A stretch of DNA of 64,000 bases from Galbitalea sp036491035 (GCA_036491035.1 DASXCU010000109.1:19218-83217); one strand, 5' to 3'; shown: positions 1 to 7,938, counted from the first letter of the stretch. Notes: generated by a model not told the origin, from the letters alone. Numbers and translations are program-made.

Positions 1-717
1 GAACACGATGGCGATGGCCTCCTCGATCTGGCGCTTCGCCCCATCGGTCCACGCCGACTCCGTCGTCAACGCCGCCGCGAGTCGTTTGGTCGTGCGGATG
101 GAGACGGGTGCGTTCGCCGCAATGGTTTCGGCGAGCTGGAGAGCGGTGTCGAGTACAGCCTCGGCGGGAACGAGCTCGTTGACCAGTCCCCAGCGGTGCG
201 CGTCCGACGCGGACATCGGCTGGCCCGTCAGCAGCATTCGCATTCCCACCTTGGGCGGGACCTGCTGCAGGATGCGCGGAACCCCGGCTCCCGCAGCGAA
301 CAGTCCGCGCGTCACCTCCGGCAGTGCGAAGCGCGCGTCATCCGCGGCCACGACCAGGTCGCATCCGAGCGCGAGTTCGAAGCCCCCGCCGAAGGCGAAC
401 CCGCGGACGGCCGCGATGACGGGTTTCGACGTGAAGTGCCCGGTGAAGCCACCGAATCCCCACTCCGCGTGATCGGCCGGAACGACGGGCTCGCCGGCGG
501 CGAAGGCCTTGAGGTCCATGCCCGCGCAGAAGGCGGCGCCGGCACCGGTGAGGACCCCGACTCGCAGTTCGTTGTCGGCTTCGAGGGTCTCGATGGCTTC
601 GCCGAGCATCAGGGCCGCTGCCGCGTTGAGGGCATTGCGCGAGTCCGGGCGGTTGAGCGTGATGATGAGCACGTGACCCCGCACCTCGGTCAGGACCGGT
701 GATTCGTCGCCGCTCAC
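1..717 (-). CDS. Enoyl-CoA hydratase/isomerase family protein (3' end outside window)
   Basis: Crotonase-fold protein, likely acting on enoyl-CoA or related acyl-CoA esters in the cytosol. I read 239 codons from a GTG start at 717 to the window edge with no stop. The oxyanion-hole motifs FCAGMDL (about residues 63-69) and GFAFGGGFELAL (about 108-119) are present. Both glutamates used by true hydratases appear kept: the E of GGGFELA and the E of LPEV. The GTG start overlaps the stop of the upstream SDR gene by 4 nt (GTGA), so the two are translationally coupled and probably act in one acyl-CoA degradation route. The substrate cannot be told. The family assignment is firm; the exact activity (hydratase or isomerase) is inferred. 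Confidence 0.88.
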   Translation of the reverse strand, partial: MSGDESPVLTEVRGHVLIITLNRPDSRNALNAAAALMLGEAIETLEADNELRVGVLTGAGAAFCAGMDLKAFAAGEPVVPADHAEWGFGGFTGHFTSKPVIAAVRGFAFGGGFELALGCDLVVAADDARFALPEVTRGLFAAGAGVPRILQQVPPKVGMRMLLTGQPMSASDAHRWGLVNELVPAEAVLDTALQLAETIAANAPVSIRTTKRLAAALTTESAWTDGAKRQIEEAIAIVF

Positions 718-1475
718 TGGGGTGCCATCCGGAGGGCGCCATCCATGCGGATCGTCTCGCCGTTGAGGTAATCGTGCTCGACCACCATCAGTACGAGCTG
801 CGCGTATTCGTCCGGCCGGGCAAGGCGCTTGGGGAAGGGAACTCCTGCGGCGAGTGATTCGTTGACCTCAGGCCCGAGCGCCGCGAGCAGGGGCGTGTCG
901 ACGATGCCGGGGGCGATCGTGTTCACGCGGATGCCGTAGCGAGCAAGATCGCGAGCGGCCGGAAGCGTCATCCCGACCACGCCACCCTTGGAGGCGGCGT
1001 ATGCGATCTGGCCGATCTGTCCCTCATAGGCCGCGACCGACGCGGTGTTGACGATGACGCCGCGCTGGCCCTCCCCGTCCGGTTCGGTTTCGGCGATGCG
1101 CTCGGCGGAGAGCCGGAGCACATTGAACGTGCCGACGAGGTTCACCTCGATGGTCTTACGGAACAGGTCGAGCTGGTGCACGCCCTTGGACGAGAGGATG
1201 CGCTGGGCCGGCGCGATGCCGGCGCAGTTCACGACCAGGCGAACCGGCGGATCGTCTTCGCCGATCGTAGCGAGCGCGGCGGCGACGGATTCCTCACTCG
1301 TCACGTCGCAGCCGACCATACGGAGCCCGTGGATATCACCGCCGTGAGCCTCGACGGCGGTGGGGAGATCGAGGCCGAGGACGGAGGCACCCTTCCCGAT
1401 TAGCGCTCGAGCGGTTGCGGCGCCGAGCCCGGAGGCGGCTCCTGTCACTATGGCGGTTGTTGCGCCGATCTGCAT
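714..1475 (-). CDS. SDR-family dehydrogenase, 3-hydroxyacyl-CoA dehydrogenase type-2-like
   Basis: Short-chain dehydrogenase of 253 aa, the normal classical SDR length. The cofactor motif TGAASGLG is at residues 11-18 and an acidic residue (D36) follows strand 2, which favours NAD over NADP. The NAG motif is near residue 85 and the catalytic YAASK near 157-161. The sequence resembles the HSD17B10 / 3-hydroxyacyl-CoA dehydrogenase type 2 subgroup, which oxidises 3-hydroxyacyl-CoA. A ribosome-binding site (AAGGAG) precedes the ATG. The coupled downstream enoyl-CoA hydratase gives successive steps of a beta-oxidation-like pathway. The exact chain length or branched substrate is unknown. Confidence 0.85.
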   Translation of the reverse strand: MQIGATTAIVTGAASGLGAATARALIGKGASVLGLDLPTAVEAHGGDIHGLRMVGCDVTSEESVAAALATIGEDDPPVRLVVNCAGIAPAQRILSSKGVHQLDLFRKTIEVNLVGTFNVLRLSAERIAETEPDGEGQRGVIVNTASVAAYEGQIGQIAYAASKGGVVGMTLPAARDLARYGIRVNTIAPGIVDTPLLAALGPEVNESLAAGVPFPKRLARPDEYAQLVLMVVEHDYLNGETIRMDGALRMAPQ

Positions 1476-1568
1476 GGAGGCTCCTTCGCACCGAATAGCC
1501 GCCCACGAGGACGGCCTCGAAAAATGTTACCCGTAGAGTTCGAGGCCATTTGGTGGAAGCCTGACAGC

Positions 1569-2027
1569 ATGATGACGATCTACGACGCCGCGGGCGGTGC
1601 CGCGGGGATGACCCGGCTGGCGACCGCCTGGCACGTGCGAGCAATCGCCGACGATGTGGTCGCCCACGCGTTCAGTCATGGTTTTCGCGAGGACCACATC
1701 GAACGTCTGGCTGACTACTGGACCGAAGCGCTTGGCGGGCCAGCGCTGTACTCGAGCAAGTTCGGGTCCGAGTCTTTCGTTGTGAGGGAGCACAGCGGTC
1801 ACGGCGAACATGTCGAGATGGATGACCGTGCGATCGACTGCTTCGATCAGGCCCTCGTCGATGTCGGCCTGGACGCCGATCCTCGCCTTGCCAAGGTACT
1901 GCACGACTATTTCGAATGGGCGACGCGGCGACCCATGGCCGAATATCCACGCGATGTCGCCGACGTGCCAGATGGACTCGCGTTCCCGCGCTGGTCGTGG
2001 GATGGACTGGTCGCTGCGGCGGGCTAG
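1569..2027 (+). CDS. Group 2 truncated haemoglobin
   Basis: Small haem protein of 152 aa resembling group 2 (GlbO/YjbI) truncated globins. It has the IYDAAGG N-terminal helix pattern, a HIERLADYW segment carrying the expected E-F helix histidine region, GGPALYSS, and a proximal-side histidine in the VVREHSG segment. Group 2 globins bind O2 or NO and often partner with reductases. I chose the ATG at 1569 because it follows a GGTGGAAG stretch at 1552-1559 and because globin similarity begins at once; an in-frame ATG at 1524 would add 15 unrelated residues. The stop overlaps the convergent flavin reductase gene. Ligand and role are inferred from the family. Confidence 0.85.
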   Translation: MMTIYDAAGGAAGMTRLATAWHVRAIADDVVAHAFSHGFREDHIERLADYWTEALGGPALYSSKFGSESFVVREHSGHGEHVEMDDRAIDCFDQALVDVGLDADPRLAKVLHDYFEWATRRPMAEYPRDVADVPDGLAFPRWSWDGLVAAAG

Positions 2028-2650
2028 CTCTCGGCCGGGAACGGCGTCGCCGCGAGCAGACCCGCGAGGTGCACCGCATTGACGGCCGCCATGTGGGTCG
2101 CCGACGTGACGCTGTCCGGAGTCTTCGGCAGATCCTTGTAGTCGACCTTCGCCATCGCCTCCCCGTTCCAGTAGGTCGAGGCCTGCGAGGCCACGCTGAA
2201 TCCGACGTCGTTGAGGGCCTGGAGGAGTTCGGCGACGATCTGGTGCGCGCCGTCTTCGTTGCCCACCACTCCGACGATCGCGACCTTGCCAGCAACGTCG
2301 GGGCGGCCGTTCTCATCCGTCTCGCCGAGCTCAGCGTCCAGACGCTCCAGCACCTGGTTCGCGATGCTTGACGGATGACCCATCCACGTCGGCGTCGCCA
2401 GAACGAGGATGTCGGCGGCCAGGATCTTCGCGCGGATGTTCGGCCACTCGTCGCCGCCGCCCATGTCGGTTTCGACGCCCGGGCGCACATCGAAGTCGAC
2501 GACGCGCACGGACGACCCCGTCACACCGAGTTTGTCGAGCTCGGCGAGAAGCTGGCTCGCGAGGAGTTCGCTACTCGACTCGGTCGGCGAGGGCTTCAGG
2601 GTGCACACGAGTGCGACCGCGGTCAGGTTATTGTTCGGGTTCGTAGCCAT
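2024..2650 (-). CDS. Flavodoxin-family NAD(P)H-dependent oxidoreductase
   Basis: A 208-aa flavodoxin-fold protein similar to the FMN-dependent NADPH reductase family. It begins with a beta-strand and phosphate loop (ALVCTLKPSPTESSSE), has a second FMN-binding stretch LVLATPTWMGHPSS (about residues 84-97), and a third near IVGVVGNEDGAHQI. I chose the ATG at 2650 (MATNPN) rather than the upstream start at 2746, because the extra 32 residues are arginine-rich and unlike the family. It lies convergent to the truncated globin with overlapping stop codons. Whether it reduces flavin, quinone or the neighbouring haem protein is not shown. Confidence 0.8.
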   Translation of the reverse strand: MATNPNNNLTAVALVCTLKPSPTESSSELLASQLLAELDKLGVTGSSVRVVDFDVRPGVETDMGGGDEWPNIRAKILAADILVLATPTWMGHPSSIANQVLERLDAELGETDENGRPDVAGKVAIVGVVGNEDGAHQIVAELLQALNDVGFSVASQASTYWNGEAMAKVDYKDLPKTPDSVTSATHMAAVNAVHLAGLLAATPFPAES

Positions 2651-2730
2651 GAATCCAGCGAACACGGGCATCCGGACCCCGGCAACCCGCTGGCGGCGGC
2701 CAGGTCGACTGGTGTAAGGCGAGGGGTGTC

Positions 2731-2761
2731 CGGTGCCAGCGGACAATAACCGCCGGCACCG
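2731..2761 (-). terminator. Terminator-like hairpin after the DUF6230 operon
   Basis: CGGTGCC at 2731-2737 pairs with GGCACCG at 2755-2761, and GCGG at 2739-2742 pairs with CCGC at 2750-2753, around a 7-nt loop. It lies 35 nt past the stop of the last gene of the minus-strand operon that starts at 4498. There is no long U tract. Confidence 0.55.
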
Positions 2762-2795
2762 AACCGTTGATCACGACGCGACAGTCTGCTTGTCG

Positions 2796-3500
2796 CTACC
2801 CGTGAAGCTGCTGCTCCTGGTTGGTGAAGCTGATGTGATCGGCGTCGATTCCGACGAGACCGAGGTTCACTCGCAGGAGCTGTGATGGGAGCTCGCTGCT
2901 GGGTGGCGGGGTTTCGTCCGTCCCGAGCGTGAGCCCGAGACCGCCGACGGTAGTTCCGGTCACCGAGTCCAGGTACGCGACCACGTGACCGCTCACCACC
3001 ATCTGTCCCGCCGTTGTGACAAGCGACGGACCGGTCGCGCGCCGCACATCCAGCAGGAAGTTGTTGATTGTGATGCTGTCGGCGGCCAGTCGAATGACGG
3101 GCACCCGGTTGCCATTCGCCAGCGGAATCGTGACGAGCGTCACCGACTGCAGTCCGGTGAACGACAGTGACGAACCACCCAGCTGGGCCGCGGGCAGCGT
3201 CATTACCGGCGCGTTCGGATCATCGAGGATGGACAGCACGCCACCGCCGGTGGCTGTCGATCCACCGCCGAGAAGTCCGCCCAGCAAGCCACCTGACGGC
3301 TTGGTCGGCGTCGGCGTTGGGGTCGGCGATGGCGTGCTGCAGTTCATGAGCAGCGGAATGCAGAGCGCTTCGGGGGCGGACCCCGGAACCCTCGCCGCCC
3401 CGATTCCGAAGAAAGCGAGGAACAGGACGAGTGCTGCAGCGCCGCTTACCGGCGCCCTCCTAAAGGGCGCGGCTCCGCGGGCACCTTCTTTGTCATCCAC
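2796..3500 (-). CDS. Exported or membrane-anchored proline-rich protein of unknown function
   Basis: A 234-aa protein with one hydrophobic segment near residues 19-36 (signal peptide or anchor), a Thr/Pro repeat (TPSPTPTPTPT) and Gly-rich linker, then a beta-rich domain with two conserved-looking repeats. Its N-terminus overlaps the DUF6114 gene by 55 nt, and it is the last gene of the DUF6230-DUF6114 operon. The likely role is in the cell envelope with its two neighbours; no activity can be assigned. The start is uncertain. An AGGAGG lies inside the coding sequence at 3457-3462, but no ATG, GTG or TTG follows at a useful distance, so I kept the ATG at 3500. Confidence 0.65.
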   Translation of the reverse strand: MDDKEGARGAAPFRRAPVSGAAALVLFLAFFGIGAARVPGSAPEALCIPLLMNCSTPSPTPTPTPTKPSGGLLGGLLGGGSTATGGGVLSILDDPNAPVMTLPAAQLGGSSLSFTGLQSVTLVTIPLANGNRVPVIRLAADSITINNFLLDVRRATGPSLVTTAGQMVVSGHVVAYLDSVTGTTVGGLGLTLGTDETPPPSSELPSQLLRVNLGLVGIDADHISFTNQEQQLHG

Positions 3501-3901
3501 GAGACGATCAGGATGCCTCCGATCGAGCCGAGCAGCATTCCGATGAAGAAGCCGCCCAGATTCACCCCGATCAGCGAGTAGACGGCAATCACCAGGGTGA
3601 TCACGCCGTAGAAGATGCGGTGCTGGGGCATGAGCATCGCCAGCAGCCCGAGGAGCACCAGGGCGATCGGGATGACCGTCGCCTGGAAGCCCTCGACGCC
3701 GACCTGAACGTGGATGTGACCCACGTCCAGCTGGCCAGAGAAGAACATCTCGATGCCGGCAAGGATGACGAGCATCCCGCCAACGAACGGACGCTTCGCG
3801 GCCCAGGCCCGGAATTGGGCGCGGTTCTGCTCGCGGACAGCCTTCTTCGCTGCGTACGAACGCGGATTGAGAACGTGGTCAGCGAGGTTGCCGATACTCA
3901 T
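3446..3901 (-). CDS. DUF6114-like integral membrane protein
   Basis: A 151-aa protein with about four hydrophobic segments after an amphipathic, basic N-terminus (RAWAAKRPFVGG). It resembles the DUF6114 family found next to DUF6230 proteins in streptomycetes and relatives. Its ATG directly follows the TAA of the DUF6230 gene with no gap, so translation is probably coupled. It ends in a short basic tail (PRPLGGRR). The function is unknown; the constant pairing suggests it helps export, anchor or assemble the DUF6230 protein. Confidence 0.72.
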   Translation of the reverse strand: MSIGNLADHVLNPRSYAAKKAVREQNRAQFRAWAAKRPFVGGMLVILAGIEMFFSGQLDVGHIHVQVGVEGFQATVIPIALVLLGLLAMLMPQHRIFYGVITLVIAVYSLIGVNLGGFFIGMLLGSIGGILIVSWMTKKVPAEPRPLGGRR

Positions 3902-4498
3902 TTAGAAACACCCCTTGCTGCCATCGGTCAGCTGCACGTGCATCCCGTTCAGGGTGAACACGGCCGCCTGCGTCGACCAGGCGGTCTGCTGCAGTCCCGC
4001 GATCTTGATGGAGTCGGCGTCCTGCGCAAAGTCGCCAGCCGTTCCCTTGGCTGCGGTGTTGACGCGTGAGGCGTCGACGCCGATGCGGATGTTGTTGAAG
4101 CTAGCGTCACCCTTCAGATCGGTCATGCCGATTTGGAGTCCGGTCGCTGTGGCAGGCTTGCCGCCGCCACCCGCGGTGATGAGCATCCCAACCTTGCCGA
4201 GCGGTGTCTCGGTGACGACCGACTGGCAGAGGTTTGCGAGGCTCGCCTGTCCGATGTTCGCGATAGCAACCTGGTGCTGACCGCCGGCGGTGTCCGTCGT
4301 GACGCCCGCGTACTGCGAGAACGACGTGCCGTCGAGCTGCGATGCACTGATCTGGAACTGGCTGCCGGACACCGCGAATGAGACGGGTACGGCGCCGTTT
4401 GCGACACCACCCAATAGAACGGTGGCAACTACTGCGACCGGTACCGCGGTGAGCACAATGCGTCCCGCGTGCGTTCCGGTTAGCTTGTTGAGCTTCAT
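3902..4498 (-). CDS. DUF6230-like secreted protein
   Basis: A 198-aa protein with a signal peptide (KLNKLTGTHAGRIVLTAVPV, then a hydrophobic stretch ending near VANGA) and a beta-rich extracellular domain. It resembles DUF6230 proteins, which have no known activity. The start at 4498 has a strong ribosome-binding site (AAGGAGGAT); the in-frame codon at 4534 would add 12 unlikely residues. There are two cysteines, one in the LANLCQSV segment and one next to the C-terminus (KGCF). It is the first gene of a three-gene envelope operon with the DUF6114 protein and a proline-rich exported protein. Confidence 0.75.
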   Translation of the reverse strand: MKLNKLTGTHAGRIVLTAVPVAVVATVLLGGVANGAVPVSFAVSGSQFQISASQLDGTSFSQYAGVTTDTAGGQHQVAIANIGQASLANLCQSVVTETPLGKVGMLITAGGGGKPATATGLQIGMTDLKGDASFNNIRIGVDASRVNTAAKGTAGDFAQDADSIKIAGLQQTAWSTQAAVFTLNGMHVQLTDGSKGCF

Positions 4499-4675
4499 GA
4501 ATCCTCCTTGATCCCAGACGGAGTGAAAAAACACTCCTTGATTGGGAGACCGGGGCCGGCAGGGGGTATGACGCTCGTTCGGGGGACAATCTCAAATTTG
4601 TGGCTAACTCACAACTGAGCGCAAGTTTCCCGGGCTCGGCTGTGCGATACCGCAATCTGAGTCGGATTCTCGCGG

Positions 4676-4681
4676 CATAAT
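4676..4681 (+). promoter_or_regulatory. Leaderless-type -10 box before the 4689 gene
   Basis: CATAAT lies 7 nt before the ATG at 4689 and no ribosome-binding site is visible, which fits a leaderless transcript. Confidence 0.4.
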
Positions 4682-4688
4682 TCAAACC

Positions 4689-5219
4689 ATGGTGGCGAAA
4701 TCGTCGAGATCGAATGTGGATGCGGCCGGTGGCGCTCGCGAGAGCCCCTGGTGGTTCCTGGTGCGGCCATCCGTGATCTACGGCACCGTGATCGTGAGCG
4801 CGGTCATCGTCGCTGCGGCGGACGACGATCCCGACCTGGATCTCGTGTTCCTCACGCTCGGAACGATCGCGATCGTGTGGGTCGCGCACGTGTTCAGTGA
4901 GATCATCGCGGGCGAGCACACGGTGACGAACCCGCCAACCCCCTTCAGCCTTGTGCTTCGACACGCGATGGTGCACGGCGCGGGACTTCTGGTCGCGGCG
5001 ATCCTGCCGATCGTCTGCCTGCTGCTCGGCGCCTTTGGCGTCCTTCCGCACGCTGTCGCGTACTACTCCTCACTCGGTGTGGGGGTGCTGTCGATGGGTG
5101 TGCTCGGCTGGTTCGTGTTCGCCCATCGCGGCAACCGCTGGCCCGTCCGGTTGCTTGGCGCGATCGGGACCGCGCTCCTCGGCGCCGGAGTCGTGGCGCT
5201 GAACGGGGTAATCCACTAA
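4689..5219 (+). CDS. Integral membrane protein of unknown function
   Basis: A 176-aa protein with four predicted membrane segments: about residues 30-47, 53-72, 97-119 and 125-147, with a last hydrophobic stretch 155-173. There is a short acidic loop (DDDPDLDL) after the first helix and the patterns HVFSEI and LRHAMVHG around helices 2-3. I do not recognise a family with known activity. The histidines in the helix 2-3 region are noticeable and could bind a metal or haem, but that is speculation. It stands alone between a divergent DUF6230 operon and the next small membrane protein. Confidence 0.7.
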   Translation: MVAKSSRSNVDAAGGARESPWWFLVRPSVIYGTVIVSAVIVAAADDDPDLDLVFLTLGTIAIVWVAHVFSEIIAGEHTVTNPPTPFSLVLRHAMVHGAGLLVAAILPIVCLLLGAFGVLPHAVAYYSSLGVGVLSMGVLGWFVFAHRGNRWPVRLLGAIGTALLGAGVVALNGVIH

Positions 5220-5252
5220 AGCAAGCCCTAGTCAACGCGAACGCCCGGTCGA

Positions 5253-5258
5253 TAGCTT
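5253..5258 (+). promoter_or_regulatory. Leaderless-type -10 box (TAGCTT, 6 nt before ATG)
   Basis: TAGCTT ends exactly 6 nt before the ATG at 5265 and no ribosome-binding site precedes the gene. Confidence 0.5.
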
Positions 5259-5264
5259 CGACCC

Positions 5265-5705
5265 ATGGTGGACAAGAAGAGTTCGAAGGCGGCGTCGAAA
5301 TCGAACGCGAAGCAGCCGACAAAGCCGGACATGCCGGACGATGTCGACGAGCACGTCGGATGGTTCGACCGCTTCGCCGACGGAGCGTCGAAACTCGTCA
5401 GTCGCGCCGCGTTCTTCGCGTTCTGCGTTGCGCTTGTGGTCGTCTGGGCGCCGTCGATCGCGATCATCCACAGCATCAGCACGTGGCAACTCATCATCAA
5501 CACTCTGACCACGATCATCACGTTCCTGTTGGTCGCCCTGATCCAGAACACCCAGGAGCGATCGAACAACGCGATCCAGGCCAAGCTCAACGCGATTGCC
5601 GACGCCCTGAGTGACTACATGGTGTCGGAGGGCCTCGAAAAGGATGCGGCGGAGCTGAGATCCGCGGTGGGGCTCGAGGACCGCGAATCGAGCGACGGTA
5701 AGTAG
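5265..5705 (+). CDS. Low-affinity iron permease family protein
   Basis: A 146-aa protein of the low-affinity iron permease family (PF04120-like). It has a basic, lysine-rich N-terminus of about 30 residues, two membrane helices (about 47-68 and 75-95), and the family signature TWQLIINTLTTIITFLLVALIQNTQERSN followed by a helical tail beginning AIQAKLNAIADAL. The family name comes from yeast Fet4 similarity; in bacteria iron transport by these short two-helix proteins is not established. The stop codon touches the stop of the convergent gene with no gap. Confidence 0.78.
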   Translation: MVDKKSSKAASKSNAKQPTKPDMPDDVDEHVGWFDRFADGASKLVSRAAFFAFCVALVVVWAPSIAIIHSISTWQLIINTLTTIITFLLVALIQNTQERSNNAIQAKLNAIADALSDYMVSEGLEKDAAELRSAVGLEDRESSDGK

Positions 5706-6347
5706 CTACTTGCGCCAGCGCGAGTTGCGGCGCTTCACCTGCTTTTCGAGTGCCCGGAAGTTGATATCGAGCAGCGCGCGCACGCGGGCATCTTTTTCGG
5801 CCGCGTAGCTGGCGTCGCTCTTCACCATCGCGGATGCGAGCAGCCGCGATTCGATCGCTCCGCCCACCTCCGCCCATGCCTGTAGTCGGGCTCGTTCCGC
5901 GAGTTCCGCGACGAAGTCGTCGTCCTGGCTGAGTCGTTCGAGCTCGGCGGCCAGCATCACGTGGATGACACCGCGTTTAGTCAGCGTGGGATGATCGTCC
6001 ACCTGGTAGCCCTCCGAGTTGTCGCGCGGGCCGCGCGGCGTCTGCACGTCAACCGACAGCTGCTGCACACGCTGGGCGTTCGCCTCGTTCTCGGTCGCCA
6101 GCTCGAGCAGCTCACGTCGAACGCTCGCCTGCACGTTTCCGGGATCGAACGCGGATCCATCGCGGATGGCTTCGACGATGATGTAGTTCTTTGCATCCAT
6201 CGTGACGGCGGCGCTCGCGATCAGCACGCCCTCATCCACCGAGCGTTCGATCGAGGCGGGCCGAACTACGGGAGTCTGAGCCGGGGCGTCGGAGGGCGCG
6301 ACGGCACGCGGTGCGAACCTGCTCTCGATGCCGGAATTCTCGGCCAT
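5706..6347 (-). CDS. Hypothetical cytosolic protein
   Basis: A 213-aa soluble protein without signal peptide or membrane helix. The N-terminal third is Pro/Ala-rich and disordered-looking; the rest is largely charged helix and ends in a very basic tail (KQVKRRNSRWRK), which could contact nucleic acid. A weak ribosome-binding site (AGGGG) precedes the ATG. It is convergent with the iron-permease-like gene and divergent from an AraC regulator with about 49 nt between start codons. I do not recognise the family. Confidence 0.65.
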   Translation of the reverse strand: MAENSGIESRFAPRAVAPSDAPAQTPVVRPASIERSVDEGVLIASAAVTMDAKNYIIVEAIRDGSAFDPGNVQASVRRELLELATENEANAQRVQQLSVDVQTPRGPRDNSEGYQVDDHPTLTKRGVIHVMLAAELERLSQDDDFVAELAERARLQAWAEVGGAIESRLLASAMVKSDASYAAEKDARVRALLDINFRALEKQVKRRNSRWRK

Positions 6348-6384
6348 GTGCTTACCCCTGCCCTACGACCAATTTTACGGATGT

Positions 6385-6390
6385 TAGCCT
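6385..6390 (+). promoter_or_regulatory. Leaderless-type -10 box (TAGCCT, 6 nt before ATG)
   Basis: TAGCCT ends exactly 6 nt before the ATG at 6397, with no ribosome-binding site. Confidence 0.5.
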
Positions 6391-6396
6391 TCCTGC

Positions 6397-6807
6397 ATGA
6401 CGCCGCAGGAGATCGCTAACCTGACGCATCTGCGCCGGGCGCACGACCTCATCGATCGCGATTACGCGAAGCCGCTCGACGTACCGACCATGGCCGCGCG
6501 CGCTCTCATGTCCCCGGCCCATTTCTCGCGGCAGTTCCACGCCGCCTATGGCGAGACCCCCTACAGCTACCTGATGACCCGTCGGATCGAGCGGGCAATG
6601 GCACTGCTTCGTGACGGCGCGTCCGTGACGGATGCCTGCATCGCCGTCGGGGCGACCTCGCTCGGATCGTTCAGTACCCGATTCACCGAACTGGTCGGGA
6701 TGACGCCGAGCGCGTATCGCGCCGCCGAACACCCAGCCGTGTCGGCAATGCCGAACTGCGTCGCGAAGCAGCGGACGCGTCCTCGTCGAGCCGCGGTCGC
6801 TGCCTAG
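6397..6807 (+). CDS. AraC-family transcriptional regulator (HTH domain only)
   Basis: A 136-aa protein made of little more than the AraC double helix-turn-helix. Helix 1 region: LDVPTMAARALMSPAHFSRQFHAAYGETPYSYL (about residues 28-60). Second HTH: VTDACIAVGATSLGSFSTRFTELVGMTPSAYR (about 78-110). No ligand-binding domain is present, so it may respond to abundance or to a partner. A basic, alanine-rich tail follows. It lies 69 nt before a VOC/glyoxalase gene on the same strand; small AraC + VOC pairs are common in actinobacteria, and the VOC gene is the likely target. Confidence 0.85.
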   Translation: MTPQEIANLTHLRRAHDLIDRDYAKPLDVPTMAARALMSPAHFSRQFHAAYGETPYSYLMTRRIERAMALLRDGASVTDACIAVGATSLGSFSTRFTELVGMTPSAYRAAEHPAVSAMPNCVAKQRTRPRRAAVAA

Positions 6808-6864
6808 ACCTACAGCGCGACGAACCGAGCAGGATTCGAGAAGCGCCTGCGAATGCGCGCTGTC

Positions 6865-6870
6865 TAGAGT
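6865..6870 (+). promoter_or_regulatory. Leaderless-type -10 box (TAGAGT, 6 nt before ATG)
   Basis: TAGAGT ends exactly 6 nt before the ATG at 6877, so the VOC gene probably has its own leaderless promoter. Confidence 0.5.
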
Positions 6871-6876
6871 GGCCGC

Positions 6877-7281
6877 ATGACGATCTCACTCCACTTCTGC
6901 AATGTCAGTGTCAATGACGTCGACGAGGCGGTCGCGTTCTACCGCGACGCGCTCGGGCTCGACGTTCTCAATAACGTGGAGTCGGGCGGGTTCCACTGGG
7001 TGACCGTGGGCAACGCGGACAAGCCGGGCGCGCAGATTGTTCTGTCGGAGCCGCACGCGGGACGTTCGCAGGCGGACGGCGACGCCCTCCAGGAGCTCGT
7101 CACGAAGGGTGTCATGCCGCTCCTCGTGTTCGGAACCGATGACGTCGACGCAGCGTTCGAGCGAGCGCAGGCGACCGGCGCCGAGGTTCTGCAGGAGCCA
7201 ACCGACCAGGCCTGGGGTCCGCGGGACTGTGCATTCCGCGATCCCTCCGGCAACACCATCCGGATCTGGCAGGTCTCTTAG
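6877..7281 (+). CDS. VOC (glyoxalase/bleomycin-resistance/dioxygenase) family protein
   Basis: A 134-aa single-unit VOC protein built from two beta-alpha-beta-beta-beta modules. Module 1 begins ISLHFCNVSVNDVDEAVAF and module 2 near VMPLLVFGTDDVDAAFERA; the C-terminus has the typical family ending WGPRDCAFRDPSGNTIRIWQ. Metal-ligand candidates are the early histidine and the late aspartate/glutamate positions. Members bind or degrade small electrophiles, aromatics or antibiotics; the substrate is unknown. It follows an AraC-type regulator. Its stop overlaps the convergent TOPRIM gene by 4 nt. Confidence 0.82.
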   Translation: MTISLHFCNVSVNDVDEAVAFYRDALGLDVLNNVESGGFHWVTVGNADKPGAQIVLSEPHAGRSQADGDALQELVTKGVMPLLVFGTDDVDAAFERAQATGAEVLQEPTDQAWGPRDCAFRDPSGNTIRIWQVS

Positions 7282-7826
7282 GTCACGAAGTCGAGCACGC
7301 CGACGAGCGGCCCGGGAGCCCTCTCGAGTTCGACGCCGGCGGTGAGGGCCTCCGCATAGCGTGCCTTGCGGCCGCCGATCGTCCCGAAGAATCGGTGCAG
7401 TTGCTGCTCGGGTGCTCGGCCACGATGGAACGGCTGGTTCTGAAAGACGCGGAAGGCGGCGAGATCACCTTCTCGCTCGAGGACCCGCTCCGTGCCCTCC
7501 ACCTCCAGGCTGCGGATCAGTTCATCCTCGAGATCCCGAACGCAGACGAAGAAGCCCAGCTCTTCGAGATCGGCGCGCCCCGGACCCGCGACGATTCCGG
7601 CTCGTTCGAGAGCACCACGGAAGTAGCGCTCCTCGCCGATGTCGCAGAGGCCGGCCAGGCGAAGGTTGGCTCCGGCCGGTCCGAACTCCGCAATCGCTTT
7701 CGAGGCGTTCGTCACACCGCCCAGCGAGACCACACGAACCCCGTCGAGGTCCTGGCCGCGTCGCCGGGCGAGCGACTCGATCGCGATGCGGTCGCTGTTC
7801 CCTTCGACGAGGAGAACGGTCTGCAT
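7278..7826 (-). CDS. Stand-alone TOPRIM-domain protein (OLD-nuclease-like)
   Basis: A 182-aa protein. Its N-terminus QTVLLVEGNSDRIAIESLA is the TOPRIM opening with the conserved glutamate (E8 of VEG). A second region, LRLAGLCDIGEERYF (about residues 55-69), matches the GLxD acidic cluster, and LGFFVCVRDLEDELIRSL (about 87-104) supplies the last acidic residues. Similar TOPRIM domains form the nuclease part of OLD-family ATP-dependent nucleases, but no ATPase domain is joined or adjacent here. Reading starts at the ATG at 7826; similarity begins at the second residue. The role is unknown: repair, RNA processing or defence are all possible. Confidence 0.72.
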   Translation of the reverse strand: MQTVLLVEGNSDRIAIESLARRRGQDLDGVRVVSLGGVTNASKAIAEFGPAGANLRLAGLCDIGEERYFRGALERAGIVAGPGRADLEELGFFVCVRDLEDELIRSLEVEGTERVLEREGDLAAFRVFQNQPFHRGRAPEQQLHRFFGTIGGRKARYAEALTAGVELERAPGPLVGVLDFVT

Positions 7827-7930
7827 CTCCCCAGTGTCGCCGGAAATCGGTGGTCGTGCGCGGTCCTCGGACGGTGGGTACAGACGGTTCTGGCCCCGAG
7901 CACCCAAACGACACGGGCGAGCGCGACGGA

Positions 7931-7938
7931 TATATGGT
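7931..7938 (+). promoter_or_regulatory. Leaderless-type -10 box before the acyltransferase
   Basis: TATATGGT lies 5-7 nt before the GTG at 7944 and supports that codon as the start. Confidence 0.42.

Noticed and set aside
3457..3462. AGGAGG as ribosome-binding site for a later start of the proline-rich protein
   Set aside because: No ATG, GTG or TTG lies at a workable distance; it is part of two arginine codons.
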